Positions 1 through 8,678 of a DNA stretch of 23,847 bases are shown piece after piece. Source of the stretch: Silene noctiflora (lineage: Eukaryota; Streptophyta; Magnoliopsida; Caryophyllales; Caryophyllaceae); NCBI GenBank assembly GCA_009801015.1, contig VHZZ01005181.1, forward strand, positions 9,301 to 33,147, in the 5' to 3' direction. Every line of letters starts with the position of its first letter. Position 1 is the stretch's first letter. The notes below the pieces were generated by a model, which was given only the letters and a program-made list of their open reading frames with translations, had not been told where the DNA came from and searched no databases. The translations under genes were made by a program, and so were the position numbers.

Positions 1-91
1 CAATTTTAGCTTAAAAACACATTGATAAGTGCAATTTAACATGTAAAATCAAGCTAACATAGGGGGTAAAAACGTATATAAATATCACTTA

Positions 92-231
92 TCAACGTTC
101 CTTCTTTTCGTTGTCTTTTTTTGAAGCCACTACCCAATCGGTTGACTTCCTCTTCGAGCTTTGCCCAACATCCATTCTCTTTTTTGAGTGATGCTTGTCA
201 ACCTTAAGGGGTTCTGGTTGCTCAGGAATAT
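92..231 (-). CDS. possible last exon of a lysine-rich protein
   Basis: On the minus strand a good acceptor (CTCTTGCAG, ending at 232) opens a reading frame that begins IPEQPEPLKVDKHH, continues lysine/arginine-rich, and ends KKDNEKKER followed by TGA at 94-92. The composition resembles the upstream candidate exons at 1911-2445. The phase does not fit a direct join: the 1980-1911 exon leaves two bases, and joining it here gives only R-Y-S and a stop. Either an exon in the repeat array is missed, or the gene ends after three residues, or this exon is unrelated. I do not recognise the protein. It could be part of a transposon-associated gene running off the left edge. Confidence 0.3.
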
Positions 232-245
232 CTGCAAGAGTAGTA

Positions 246-1850
246 AAACAAATGCTCACATTACAGCAAAAATAGGTACATTAGTTGTACAACATGATCT
301 AAGAACACCTAAGATAGTTACATTTATTGAACAAGATGGCCACAATTTCACTGTTCTAATCATGTGACCAGTTTTAGCGAAGGATATAAGATATTTAAAT
401 GGTCTTAACAAAGTTAAAAATAGGTACATTTTACAGTATCACACCACTTAGGTCACCGGTTCCATGCTAAAATAGGTACATTAATAAAACAACATGGTCA
501 CTTTTTCACTACTTACAAACATGTCACCAATTTAAGCTTTTGCAACATGTTTTAACATACTTAAACATAGGTACATATTACAGTCTAGGGTGGTACACCA
601 CTACAAATGTGAAGTTTCATTAATCAACAACACCTAAGATAGTTACATTTACTGAACAAGATTGTCACAATTTCACTCTTCTAAACATGTGACCNGTTTT
701 AGCCAAGGATATAAAATTTTTAGATGGTCTTAACAAAGTTAAAAATAGGTACATTTTACAGTTTCACACCACTTAGATCACTAGTTCCATGCTAAAATAG
801 GTACATTAATAAAACAACATGGTCACTTTTTCACTACTTACAAACATGTCACTAGTTTAAGCTTTTGCAACATGTTTTAACATACTTAAACATAGGTACA
901 TATTACATTAGTAAAACAAGATGGTCACTTTTTCACTACTTACAAACATGTCACCAGTTTAAGCCAATGACATAAGCTTTTAAAATATGTTTTAACATAC
1001 ATAAACATAGGTACATATTACAGTCTAGTGTGGTACACCACTACATATGTCACTACCAATAGTAAGTTACAATAGTTAAACAAGATGGTCACATTTTACC
1101 ACTTACAAACATGTCATCGGTTTAAACCGAGGAAATAGGCTTTTGCAAAAGGTTTTAACAAACTTAATCATAGGTACATTTCATATTAGGTTGGTGACAA
1201 CCTAACACCACTACATATGTCATCACCTTTAGTGTCATGCTAAAATAGTTATATTAATTAGACAAGATGGTCACATTTTTACGACTTACATACATATCAC
1301 CAGTTTAAGTTTGTTAAAACCTTTAACATAGGTACACTACTACACTCTTCAATAAAACTTGCCACATTTAACAGACTAACACATATGTCACAATAATAAC
1401 TACTCTATGTAGTCATGTTAAGTTTAATTCAAATCATGTCAATATAGATGTTACATTTTCTAAACAAATTGGATACATGTTAATACATGTGACCATGGGA
1501 TGTCATTAATGTTATCATGTTAACTTCAGCAATGAACAATTAAATAGAGGTTTATATCTGATAAGGTGGTCACATTACCAACACTCATCTAAATGTCACA
1601 ATCTTTATTCTATAATGTTTACAAGTTAAGGATCCCATTTTACACAATAAGCAATATGTCACCATGAGTATCCTATAATGTTAACAATTTTAACACACTA
1701 TAATGGTACATAACAAAACTAAGCCTTCGTACATTTGTTCAGTTAATTGGTTACATATCAAACAGTAGGTAAGCATGTGACCATTTCAACGAAAAAATGT
1801 CATTAAGATAAGAAAATTTCCAATCACACATAGGCACATTTACTTCACTG
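246..1850. repeat. 1.6-kb array of imperfect tandem repeats
   Basis: The stretch is built from repeated blocks carrying ATAGGTACATT, GGTCACTTTTTCACTACTTA and CATGTCACC. A near-identical higher-order unit of 325 bp begins at 306 and again at 631 (CACCTAAGATAGTTACATTTA). The sub-block GGTCACTTTTTCACTACTTA recurs near 495, 820 and 920, with diverged versions near 1088 and 1267 and weaker echoes to about 1850. No long open frame crosses it on either strand. It would lie within an intron of the candidate minus-strand gene. There is one N, at 694. Confidence 0.8.
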
Positions 1851-1910
1851 ATGTGGTGACATTTTCACTAATTCAGTTCTTCAATAACGAATCAGACACT
1901 CAAGCATTAC

Positions 1911-2445
1911 CTGACGCTTTCTTTCTCTTTTTCTGGGGGGGCAAGATCAGATGTCATCTTTACTGTGGCCGTTACCGCCTCTGCATCCAAGCACAGTCCA
2001 TTAGCAGTAGACAACAATACGTTTTGCAATGTTAGTCAACTAATAAACGGTTTACCACCTTCCAAACCATCACTTTCAGACTCCGACGCTTCCCAGTCCT
2101 TGTCAGCAACGTCATCAGACACACTTTCATCACTCTCAGAACCTAAAATCTCGTTACTTGCTTCACTCTCAGAACCTGAAGTCTCGTCAGGGTCTTGGAT
2201 CACCTTCTTAGGTTGCTTCTCTTTTTCAAAGTTCACCGCCTTCTTTCCCTTTGCCTTATTGTCCACTACAACAACACGCATGTATAAAACAACATTAAAT
2301 GAACCCAATACATGCATAATACAAACTTTAATGAACCAAATGTCACCATTTCTTACAATTTCTACCATCAAAAGCAGAGGTAAAACACCTTACCTTCCAC
2401 ATTCTTCTTCGGCGGGGTCNTCTTNGCCATCTGTTTTTTNCCCAT
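1911..2445 (-). CDS. putative three-exon acidic/lysine-rich protein (partial model)
   Basis: Minus-strand model. Exon 1 is 2445-2394 (or from the in-frame ATG at 2430): MGKKQMAK then TPPKKNVE, followed by a GTAAGG donor. Exon 2 is 2265-2056: VDNKAKGKKAVNFEKEKQ, then a run of Ser/Glu/Asp such as SGSESEASNE and SESDESVSDD, with donor GTAAAC. Exon 3 is 1980-1911: EAVTATVKMTSDLAPPEKEK, with donor GTAATG. All phases join without stops and each junction has consensus borders. The charged, low-complexity composition suggests a disordered nuclear or transposon-associated protein; I see no catalytic domain. Two Ns fall in exon 1, so some residues are undefined. Without splicing, exon 2 reads on to a stop at about 2038. 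The 3' end is unresolved. Confidence 0.38.
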
Positions 2446-2462
2446 CCCTCAATAGTNTTCTT

Positions 2463-2585
2463 CGGAAGAGATGAAGATGAATATCTTCAGAACAAANTAG
2501 AAGATGAAGATCTTCANCGCGTGAAGGTTGAAATCNAGTAGAAGATGAAGATCTTCACCAATGTAGAAGATGAAGATCTAGAGAG
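2463..2585. repeat. repeated GAAGATGAAGATCTTC palindromic motif
   Basis: Three close copies of TAGAAGATGAAGATCTTCA-like sequence (near 2498, 2537 and 2561), plus a weaker one at about 2466, lie just upstream of the candidate minus-strand start codon. Each copy contains the palindrome GAAGATCTTC or a part of it. Several Ns fall inside. The stretch could be a 5'-UTR simple repeat. Confidence 0.6.
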
Positions 2586-2841
2586 AGGTAGAGAGTGAGG
2601 TGATTATGTTCCTAAAAAAAGAATGACAGAGGTATAGAAACTGAGCAATAGTGAGGTTTGTGGTTTCCAAAAACCAAAAAAGTCGCGACATGGGGTTTCC
2701 CCCATTAATTTTCCTCTTATTTTATTGTATCATTGGACTCCACCCATAAAAGGTCAAATCAGTTGTAAGGTTACTTTATTACATCAAGTCGGGCACTTCA
2801 AACCATATTAGTTAATGTGGTATCGATTTGGCCCGTCTTCA
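2586..2841. other. intergenic, no gene seen
   Basis: Purine-rich sequence (AGAGAGGTAGAGAGTGAGG) grades into AT-rich DNA. On the minus strand it would be the leader and promoter of the putative gene at 1911-2445. No clear TATA box was identified. Confidence 0.4.
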
Positions 2842-2870
2842 CCTTGTGACGGATAGTGTCCGTCACAAGG
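2842..2870. repeat. short perfect hairpin of a dispersed fold-back family
   Basis: CCTTGTGACGGA and TCCGTCACAAGG form 12-bp perfect arms around a 5-base loop (TAGTG). The same core occurs in the larger fold-back at 4537-4702 and, in part, near 21200, so this is probably a truncated copy of one MITE family. Confidence 0.65.
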
Positions 2871-2984
2871 GAGACGCTTTGGGAAAAAAAATGAGAAAGA
2901 AATATTGGAATAAATTTCCATCCCAAAATAATCCATTACTTCATAGAATATATCAGATATTGATGAGAATTAACACTAGGAGTA

Positions 2985-3450
2985 ACAAACCGAGTCAAGC
3001 ACGAGCTTGACCTTGGTCAACTTGTGCTCATGAAGCAAAACTCGAGTTCTAACCATTTTCGAGCTCACTCGAACTTGAAATAACTGAACTCGTATCAAGC
3101 TTACGAGTTTAAATCCGAGTTCGAGCTCAACACGAGCCGATACATAATTGTCAAGTTTTTGTTTTGTTTTTCTTCGTTATTTTCAATAACAGAAAATTGA
3201 AAATTATATATAAATATATATATTGCGCAAATAAAATGAGAATATTTATCATGTTGATACAAAGATATAATCATGATAAAATACATTTATAAAATGAGAC
3301 CAAGATATTATCTAATCAAACAAGTTTGAGTTGCTCGCAAGCTTTTTCTAGCCGAGACAACGTTAGCTTGACTTGACTCGTTAGGTTCTCGAGCCTAGCT
3401 CACATAAGTCGAGCTTTGATCGAGCAAAACTTGAGTTGTCTCGTCTTGTC
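2985..3450. repeat. degenerate GAGCTCGA/ACTCGAG repeat tracts around an AT-rich core
   Basis: Two outer stretches (about 2990-3145 and 3320-3450) are full of ACTCGAG, CGAGCTC and GAGCTTG words on both strands, flanking an AT-rich middle. This layout suggests the subterminal repeats of a non-autonomous DNA transposon, but I could not define terminal inverted repeats or a target duplication. No coding capacity is seen. Confidence 0.4.
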
Positions 3451-3677
3451 ATCACCAAAAATTGAAACGATTACTATTTGGTAGAGATTTAAGAGCCTCA
3501 AATTTTAACTAGGTTGGAATTAATAAAGAACTGAGTTTAATTCCAATTCTAGTTTCTAAGTTTTCCAAACACTTAGAATATTCCAATTACGAAATTTAAT
3601 CATAATTTTCGTCCCCAACTATAACATTAGTTCAACTCAAATAGTTTCATTAAAAAAGAACGAAACCCTATTAAATA

Positions 3678-3915
3678 CTCCCTCCAATCCACACCAAATT
3701 CCCCATTTACTTTTGGCTTGTCGTAGAGGCGACACTTTAACCTTAATTTTCTTCGTTTAAACGTAGACATTTTTCCCAAAAAATATAATTTTGTGAAAGA
3801 TATTTTCATAACAAGATTAAATATGTAAGTTTTATTTTGTAAAGATTTATATTTTTGGAGTGAATTAACGGTCAAACTTAAAGCAAATAGAGAATTTGGT
3901 ATTGATTGGAGAGAG
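3678..3915. mobile_element. Stowaway-type MITE (238 bp)
   Basis: It starts CTCCCTCCAATCCACACCAA and ends in the near inverse TTGGTATTGATTGGAGAGAG, flanked by TA on both sides (3676-3677 and 3916-3917). Terminal repeats with the CTCCCTCC motif, the TA target and the short non-coding interior match Stowaway (Tc1/mariner-related) elements. The open frames across it are incidental. Confidence 0.85.
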
Positions 3916-3917
3916 TA

Positions 3918-4511
3918 TATTACTATGCCAACACAGTTTAGGTAAATATAAAAACATCACGAGTATAACTTTGTAATTACTTATTGTGTAAGAACTAAGA
4001 AGCCTAACGTTGATATACATCAACGACAACGACATAGTAATTTACTAATTTAACATTTCAGAAGAAAAATCTCAAATAAAAATAAAAATTATAAAACCGT
4101 TTCATATAAAAATTAGTCAGACATATTAAGCCCAATTCTTCCATAAACACCCCCACCCATCAAATCAATGCCTCCCAAATAAATGGGACAAACGGATAGT
4201 ATAATTAGAAAAGCGGCAAATTTGAAATAGGTAGTTAAAGCCTTGAAACGATTAAAAAATGTTACACATTTAGAGCGCGAACAATAATTTCATGAACTAA
4301 CAAATATTTGAATTAGGAAAAATGTGGCGGGATGGTAAGATTAGAGTAATTATTCTCCCGCCATTTAGAGTTTAGACCGTTATGTTACTACGACCAATTT
4401 ACCGTACGGCGTACACACGTGTATTACGTGAACCCAAAATGGATATATTATTGACACTTTCATAGGCATGCACGCCTGCCCCTACGGATAGTATACAGTG
4501 TACACTTTCAT
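3918..4511. other. AT-rich intergenic, no gene seen
   Basis: No plausible coding frame, RNA gene or complete repeat was identified. The stretch contains scattered low-complexity AT sequence only. Confidence 0.5.
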
Positions 4512-5101
4512 TAGCCTTTGTTTAATAAAACAATGCGTCTTGCTTGTGACGGACACTATTCGTCAGAAGCTGAAGACGGATAATGTCTCTCTCACAATAA
4601 GACAAGTGGGGGAATAATGGAGCACCCCATGGATAGTGCCACTTGCATATTGTGAGAGGGGCACTATCCGTCTTCAGCTTGTGACGGATAGCGTCCGTCT
4701 TCAATGAGAATTTGTGTTAATAAAATTAGCTGAAAATGGAACTGAAACCTGAAAAGCTGAAAACTGAAAAGTTAACTTAAAAATGAAAACTAAGTGAAAA
4801 TTAAGCTAATTGATTATAAAAAAATGTTTGGTAAACCAGCTGAAAAGGTAACTAATTTTTGGTAAAATGACATAAAAGAGTATGATAATTATTTAATATT
4901 TTAGATTAAAGGGTAAAAATATAAAATAATTTATTTCAAGTATTTGATGTTACCTTGGTAACATTACATTTCAGGTAATTTATTTGGTCAAATAATCTAT
5001 TTGTTAAACATTTGCAAAAAAAAATCAAGTAGCTAAAATTTTGGTCAAATAAACTACGTTGGTCAAACAAGCTACTTGAAGTGTCGTGCCAAACAGAGCT
5101 A
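4512..5101. mobile_element. possible hAT-like MITE, interrupted
   Basis: The left end TAGCCTTTGTTTAATA resembles the inverse of the right end (reverse complement TAGCTCTGTTTGGCAC). Inside are A-rich AGCTGAAAA words at the left and GGTCAAATAAACTAC / GGTCAAACAAGCTAC at the right, a layout often seen in non-autonomous hAT elements. The flanking octamers (ACTTTCAT and TACTCCAT) are not identical, so a target duplication is unproven. The fold-back at 4537-4702 sits inside it, close to the left end. Confidence 0.4.
4537..4702. repeat. long fold-back (hairpin) element
   Basis: The left arm (about 4537-4605: GTGACGGACACTATTCGTC, GCTGAAGACGGATAATG, CTCTCACAATA) pairs imperfectly with the right arm (about 4641-4702: TATTGTGAGAGGGGCACTATCCGTC, then a second GACGG copy). 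The arms are roughly 60 bp around a loop of roughly 40 bp. The sequence after the right arm, AATGAGAATTTGTG, recurs near 21206. This is a MITE-like repeat without coding capacity; its superfamily is unclear. Confidence 0.7.
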
Positions 5102-5542
5102 TACTCCATCAAAAAAAATAAAAATTAGTTAGTATTAACTATTATATATGGAGTAGATTTTTCGTGGTCTTTAAAAATACGGTTTAACAACCTTATTTTT
5201 AAGCATTTACGGAGCATATATTGATTTTTGTGATTAAAATTATAATTTTCCGATAGATAGATCTAAGTGTTCGAGTATTATTGTATTTATTATTATTTTT
5301 CTAATATATAAGGTAACAAATTTAAAATTTTGACCTCAAAAAGTCAAATAGGAAGATTATAGTGAGATATATGTAGAGTACTAATGAACACTCATTCTGT
5401 CTTGGACTTTTGGTTATTTATTTACCTATTTCACTTATGTGTGTTTCATTCATTTGTTTACCTTTTTATATTATAAATAATTTTAAAGGGTATTATTTGA
5501 CCATTCAAATAACTCATTGCTCATGCTCACTTGTCACTCATG
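5102..5542. other. AT-rich intergenic, no gene seen
   Basis: Very AT-rich sequence with no supportable gene. The longest frame (from 5410) is not ATG-anchored into any recognisable protein and runs into the GGGTC repeat tract. Confidence 0.5.
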
Positions 5543-6060
5543 TAGAGGTGGCAATCGTGTCATTGAGGTCGCACCATATCAGATTCAAGTTGTGTCGGGT
5601 CAGTGACAAGTTCAGTCCGATTACATTTCATGTCAGGTCATCTTCGGGTGACGGGTCGGGTTGGGTTATTAGCGGTTCATAATCGGGTCGGGTCATTAGT
5701 GGGCCAGTACCGGGTCAGATTATCAGCATATTTTCTATCTTATATACTACGTAATTTCATTTTTTTTAGGTATTTTTATGTTTAAATATTGTGTAGGTGT
5801 ACTAATATCTAATTGTAGTTTTAAGTGAAAACAATTAAGATGATTGTCAATTTGGTCTTAATTACATCATTATTAAACTAGTTCACTATCGCGTTTAGGC
5901 AATATCGGGTCACGGGTCGATTTAGGTCGGGTTCGGGTTGGAAAAATAATGTTGTATCAGTTATCGGTTGAGGTCGAGTCGGATTCAGTTTACCCAATTT
6001 TCGGGTTCTATCGAGTCGGGTTTTGGGCAGGTCGGGTCGGGTTCCTCGGGTTAGGAGGCA
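5543..6060. repeat. degenerate GGGTC/GGGTT repeat tract
   Basis: The tract begins TAGAGGTGGCAATCG and is dominated by CGGGTCGGGTTGGG-like words, in two GC-rich blocks (about 5590-5720 and 5900-6060) around an AT-rich core. Such tracts often form subterminal parts of plant DNA transposons, and TAGAGGTGGCAA resembles a hAT terminal sequence. No matching right terminus was found. Apparent frames through it are compositional artefacts. Confidence 0.5.
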
Positions 6061-6179
6061 TACGTCCTAGACTTGTGGGTATAAGTTGTGTTGGATTGAG
6101 ACCAGGTATTTGGGATGTAAGTTTAGTGAAGTGGAAACAAGAGAAGTGAGGGTGTTACTTCTGATGGAAAAGTCGTCTA

Positions 6180-6700
6180 GGGTTCAATTTTCTTCACTTA
6201 GAATCTATTATTTAGAAAGACGGTGATGTCAATGGAGATATGACTCACATAATTAAAACGAGGTGATTGAAATGAAAATGTCAACCAACAGCGCTTCGTA
6301 GACTAAATGATAATTTCTATCGCGGAACAGTATTATACAACTCAGAGAATTAACCCATAAAACATCATCACATTGAAAAGATGAAAGTGGAGAAGATGCG
6401 TATGTTAAGCGGATGTGCAGATATCTATGGAAAGATTGACTTAGAAAAAAGGTGATTAAGGATAAGGTGAGAGTGGCGCTAATAAGGGAAGCGATGATGG
6501 CGAATTGGGTAGGATGATTCGCTCATGTTAAAACGAAACATAATAATGCACAAGCCAGAAGAATCAAATCTCGGTGAACATTAACGGTCGGTTGAAAGTG
6601 ATTGTAAATGACATGAGTTTCCTCGGGATTAGAGGGTGTATGGTGACAGCGGGAACATTATGAATGAAGAAAAATGATACATGCGGATTATGATGTTTGT
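6180..6700 (+). mobile_element. decayed 3' end of an RTE-type LINE reverse transcriptase
   Basis: Translation in shifting plus-strand frames gives fragments typical of the C-terminal part of plant RTE-clade RT proteins: ESII-KDGDVNGDMTHIIKTR (about 6200-6265), ALRRLNDNFYRG (6291-6326), HHHIEKMKVEKMRMLSGCAD (about 6364-6425), then VIKDKVRVALIREAMMANWVG and FAHVK (about 6452-6530). Several in-frame stops (including TAG at the W position before KDG, and TAA before PIKHHH) and at least one frameshift separate them, so it is inactive. Only the RT C-terminus remains, as expected of a 5'-truncated LINE copy. It abuts the LTR at 6704. Confidence 0.7.
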
Positions 6701-6703
6701 CTT

Positions 6704-6981
6704 TGTAACACCCCGGCTAAGGTAAGCAGTGATCCCTCACGGTAGCTTGCCATGCCGTGTACATGGCCCATATATCAACACGGGTCTTTTCCAGTGCATT
6801 TTGATATCACTCATACGCATCCCAAGAACCTTCCAAGGAGGTCATCCATCCTAAGATTACTCTCAGCCAAATACGCTTAACTGTAGAGTTCTTCTGCGTG
6901 GATAACCAGAAAAGAAAGTGCACTTTGTTGATATGAATAATACTCTCAATCCATTTAATTACTAGTCAGTTAAGCCTAACA
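6704..6981 (-). mobile_element. Cassandra-like TRIM LTR carrying 5S rRNA-like sequence
   Basis: Read on the minus strand, it begins TGTTAGGCTTAACTG, contains a degenerate 5S rRNA-like block, and ends GGGGTGTTACA; TG...CA ends and about 278 bp fit a Cassandra LTR. Cassandra is the known terminal-repeat-in-miniature group whose LTRs hold a 5S-like Pol III promoter. The flanking pentamers (GTCTT and ATTGA) do not match, and no primer-binding site or second LTR is seen, so this is a solo or truncated LTR. The boundaries are inferred from the termini. Confidence 0.65.
6814..6908 (-). pseudogene. 5S rRNA-like segment inside the LTR
   Basis: On the minus strand, AGAACTCTACAGTTAAGCG, a degenerate A-box region (TTTGGCTGAGAGTAAT) and AGGATGGATGACCTCC follow plant 5S rRNA in order and spacing, with substitutions throughout. 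The first part of 5S is largely lost. This is not a functional rRNA gene; it is the promoter-derived block expected in Cassandra elements. Confidence 0.7.
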
Positions 6982-7039
6982 ATTGACCTTTTCAAGGGGG
7001 TACCCCCACTCGAATAACGTCTCTGGTTCAGTGGAGAAT

Positions 7040-7145
7040 TACATTCTTTCATTTATTTGTCTCAGCAAGAATAGTCCGTCCCGATCATTTGTTTCCCCCG
7101 TGGTTTTGGTACAGAAACCAAGGAAAAGAGGAGGTGGTCAGTTAT
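7040..7145 (+). mobile_element. truncated Stowaway-type MITE fragment
   Basis: GTCCCGATCATTTGT followed by GGTTTTGGTACAGAAACCAAGG and a GGAGG-rich stretch matches the left half of the MITE in the gene's intron at 15972-16197. No right terminal repeat is present. Confidence 0.6.
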
Positions 7146-8130
7146 TATTTACTAGTTTATAACCCGTGCGATAAATGCACATTATATATAATTTTTTATT
7201 TTCTATAAGATATTTAAATAATAGTGGGTATCCCATTAATTATTAATTTTTCTCGTTATTGTATTTTTTTTGAGAGAAAATAATAAAACTAAAAACTAGT
7301 CCAACAGAATTAAGTAATGTGATGAAATGAATTTTTTAAAAAAAATATTTTTTATATCATAAAACCTAATGGTTTTAATTTATAATTTTTTACAATTTTT
7401 TTGTCATGAAAGTAATACAAACGATCTATAATTTTATTTATACGAAGTATGAGTAAAGTCATTCTGAATAATAGCATCAATAAAAGATTTAGCAGTTTTT
7501 ATTTTTATATCATTTATACTTTAATTAAAAGATTATAGTTATAATTTAGTAAAAATTATATAATTTGATAAAAAAAATAATTTTAATGAAAAGATAATAA
7601 TATAATGAAATATATTTATAATTATTCACTCTAGCCTGGGTATAAAAAAAGATGCTTGTTTGATCAATCAATTAGTAAAATTAAATGCCAAATTATCAAT
7701 AGTTTTCTTAATTAAAAAATTGTTTTTTGGACGGAAAATTTGTGAGTGTACCAAATTGAGTGTGTCGGATCTAGTTAAGATAAATAGGCAAATAAATAAC
7801 CGGAACAGAAAAAGTAACTAATAACCGGATGCCGCTACAAGGGTGACATGCTCGAAGTCTACTAGGCATGGACTCAGGCCAATAATGTTTCACAAGATTT
7901 TGCTCTTGAGGAGGCTTAAACCTAGGTCTGTTGAGAATTTCACCCAAATTTTAACCAATAAACTCCACCCTCGCGGGCATGAAGTACTACAGTAATACTA
8001 GATCAATAATAATGTGTACCGTACCAAATCACCTAAAATCATGAATATATTTCTTAGTCAATCCAGAAAATACGCAAAAGCTAGTTTATTTACTGCACAA
8101 AATTACCACTCCTTTGAGTTAATTAATTAC
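7146..8130. other. AT-rich intergenic upstream of the PTM-like gene
   Basis: About 1 kb of AT-rich sequence with no convincing gene. ACTAGTTTATAACCCGTGCG near 7151 looks like the edge of a dispersed repeat, but its partner end was not found. A short frame at 8014-8199 has no coding features. Confidence 0.5.
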
Positions 8131-8328
8131 TCTATTATAAAGAGTGTCAATAAATTTATCATATCATATTCATATCCCCAATTTTTAAAAACCAATTAAT
8201 TTTTTCTTTTTTTTTTTTTAAAAAGAAAAATTTAGGGCTAGAAATTTCACTCTTCTCATCTCTTCGTCATCTCACCTTTCTCTCTCTTCTCTTTTTCCCC
8301 CGATTTTTTCTCTTTTCGATTCTCTTTA
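8131..8328 (+). promoter_or_regulatory. probable core promoter and TC-rich leader of the PTM-like gene
   Basis: A TATA-like TATTATAAAG lies near 8133, and a long pyrimidine-rich stretch (about 8235-8328, TTTCTCTCTCTTCTC words) precedes the first leader ATG. Pyrimidine patches are a common plant promoter/5'-UTR feature. The transcription start cannot be fixed from sequence alone. Confidence 0.4.
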
Positions 8329-8349
8329 ATGGCGGTTTTCCAAATCTAG
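8329..8349 (+). CDS. upstream ORF in the 5' leader (6 codons)
   Basis: ATG GCG GTT TTC CAA ATC TAG encodes MAVFQI in the first leader exon, ahead of the 5'-UTR intron. A second minimal uORF (ATG TTG TGA) lies at 8570-8578. Both would be met before the main ATG at 8679, whose context is weak at -3 (T), so they may reduce translation if the leader is transcribed as modelled. Confidence 0.45.
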   Translation: MAVFQI

Positions 8350-8570
8350 GGTTTACTCTTCCGAGGTACAATCAATTTTTTTCATTTTATCATGTATTAT
8401 ATATATGTTTTTTTTATATTTTATTGTTTTATCGATTTATTTATTTACGGTTAGATTTTGTAACTGATTGATGCTAATATATTGTGATTATTATTCTATG
8501 TCAGGATCTGTTGGATCCGTAGTGTTATTGGTGAGGTTTTGATTGAATTGATTTGCGTGGTAAACCCTAA
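8347..8570 (+). promoter_or_regulatory. telo-box motifs in the 5' leader
   Basis: TAGGGTTTA (8347-8355) and TAAACCCTAA (8561-8570) are telo-box sequences in opposite orientations, flanking the leader intron. Telo boxes are known in promoters and leaders of many plant housekeeping and replication genes. Function here is inferred from the motif only. Confidence 0.4.
8366..8504 (+). other. predicted 5'-UTR intron (139 bp)
   Basis: The donor CCGAG|GTACAA and acceptor TATGTCAG|GATC enclose a T-rich stretch with a good branch-point-like TGCTAAT (about 8472). Leader introns of this kind are common in plant genes. It is inferred from splice signals, not from transcript evidence. Confidence 0.5.
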
Positions 8571-8678
8571 TGTTGTGAATTTTAGGGTGGATTTGGGGAT
8601 TCTCGGTGTGTTGAAGTTTGGGTGAGTTTTTGTGTGGTTTGGAGGGGAGAGGTTAGGTTTTGGTTAAGTTTGGATTGG

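Noticed and set aside
246..1850. CRISPR-like array
   Set aside because: The repeats are long, imperfect and hierarchical with no uniform spacers, and the DNA is clearly plant nuclear.
5410..6149. Overlapping plus-strand frames of 60-90 codons
   Set aside because: They run through the degenerate GGGTC tract, have biased composition with no domain, and are out of frame with each other.
6814..6908. Functional 5S rRNA gene
   Set aside because: The 5' part is lost, substitutions occur throughout, and it lies inside an LTR-like unit, so it is a Cassandra-type derivative.
8622..8678. 19-codon N-terminal extension of the PTM-like protein
   Set aside because: The extension would start at GTG. The first ATG in frame is 8679, which opens the conserved basic N-terminus.
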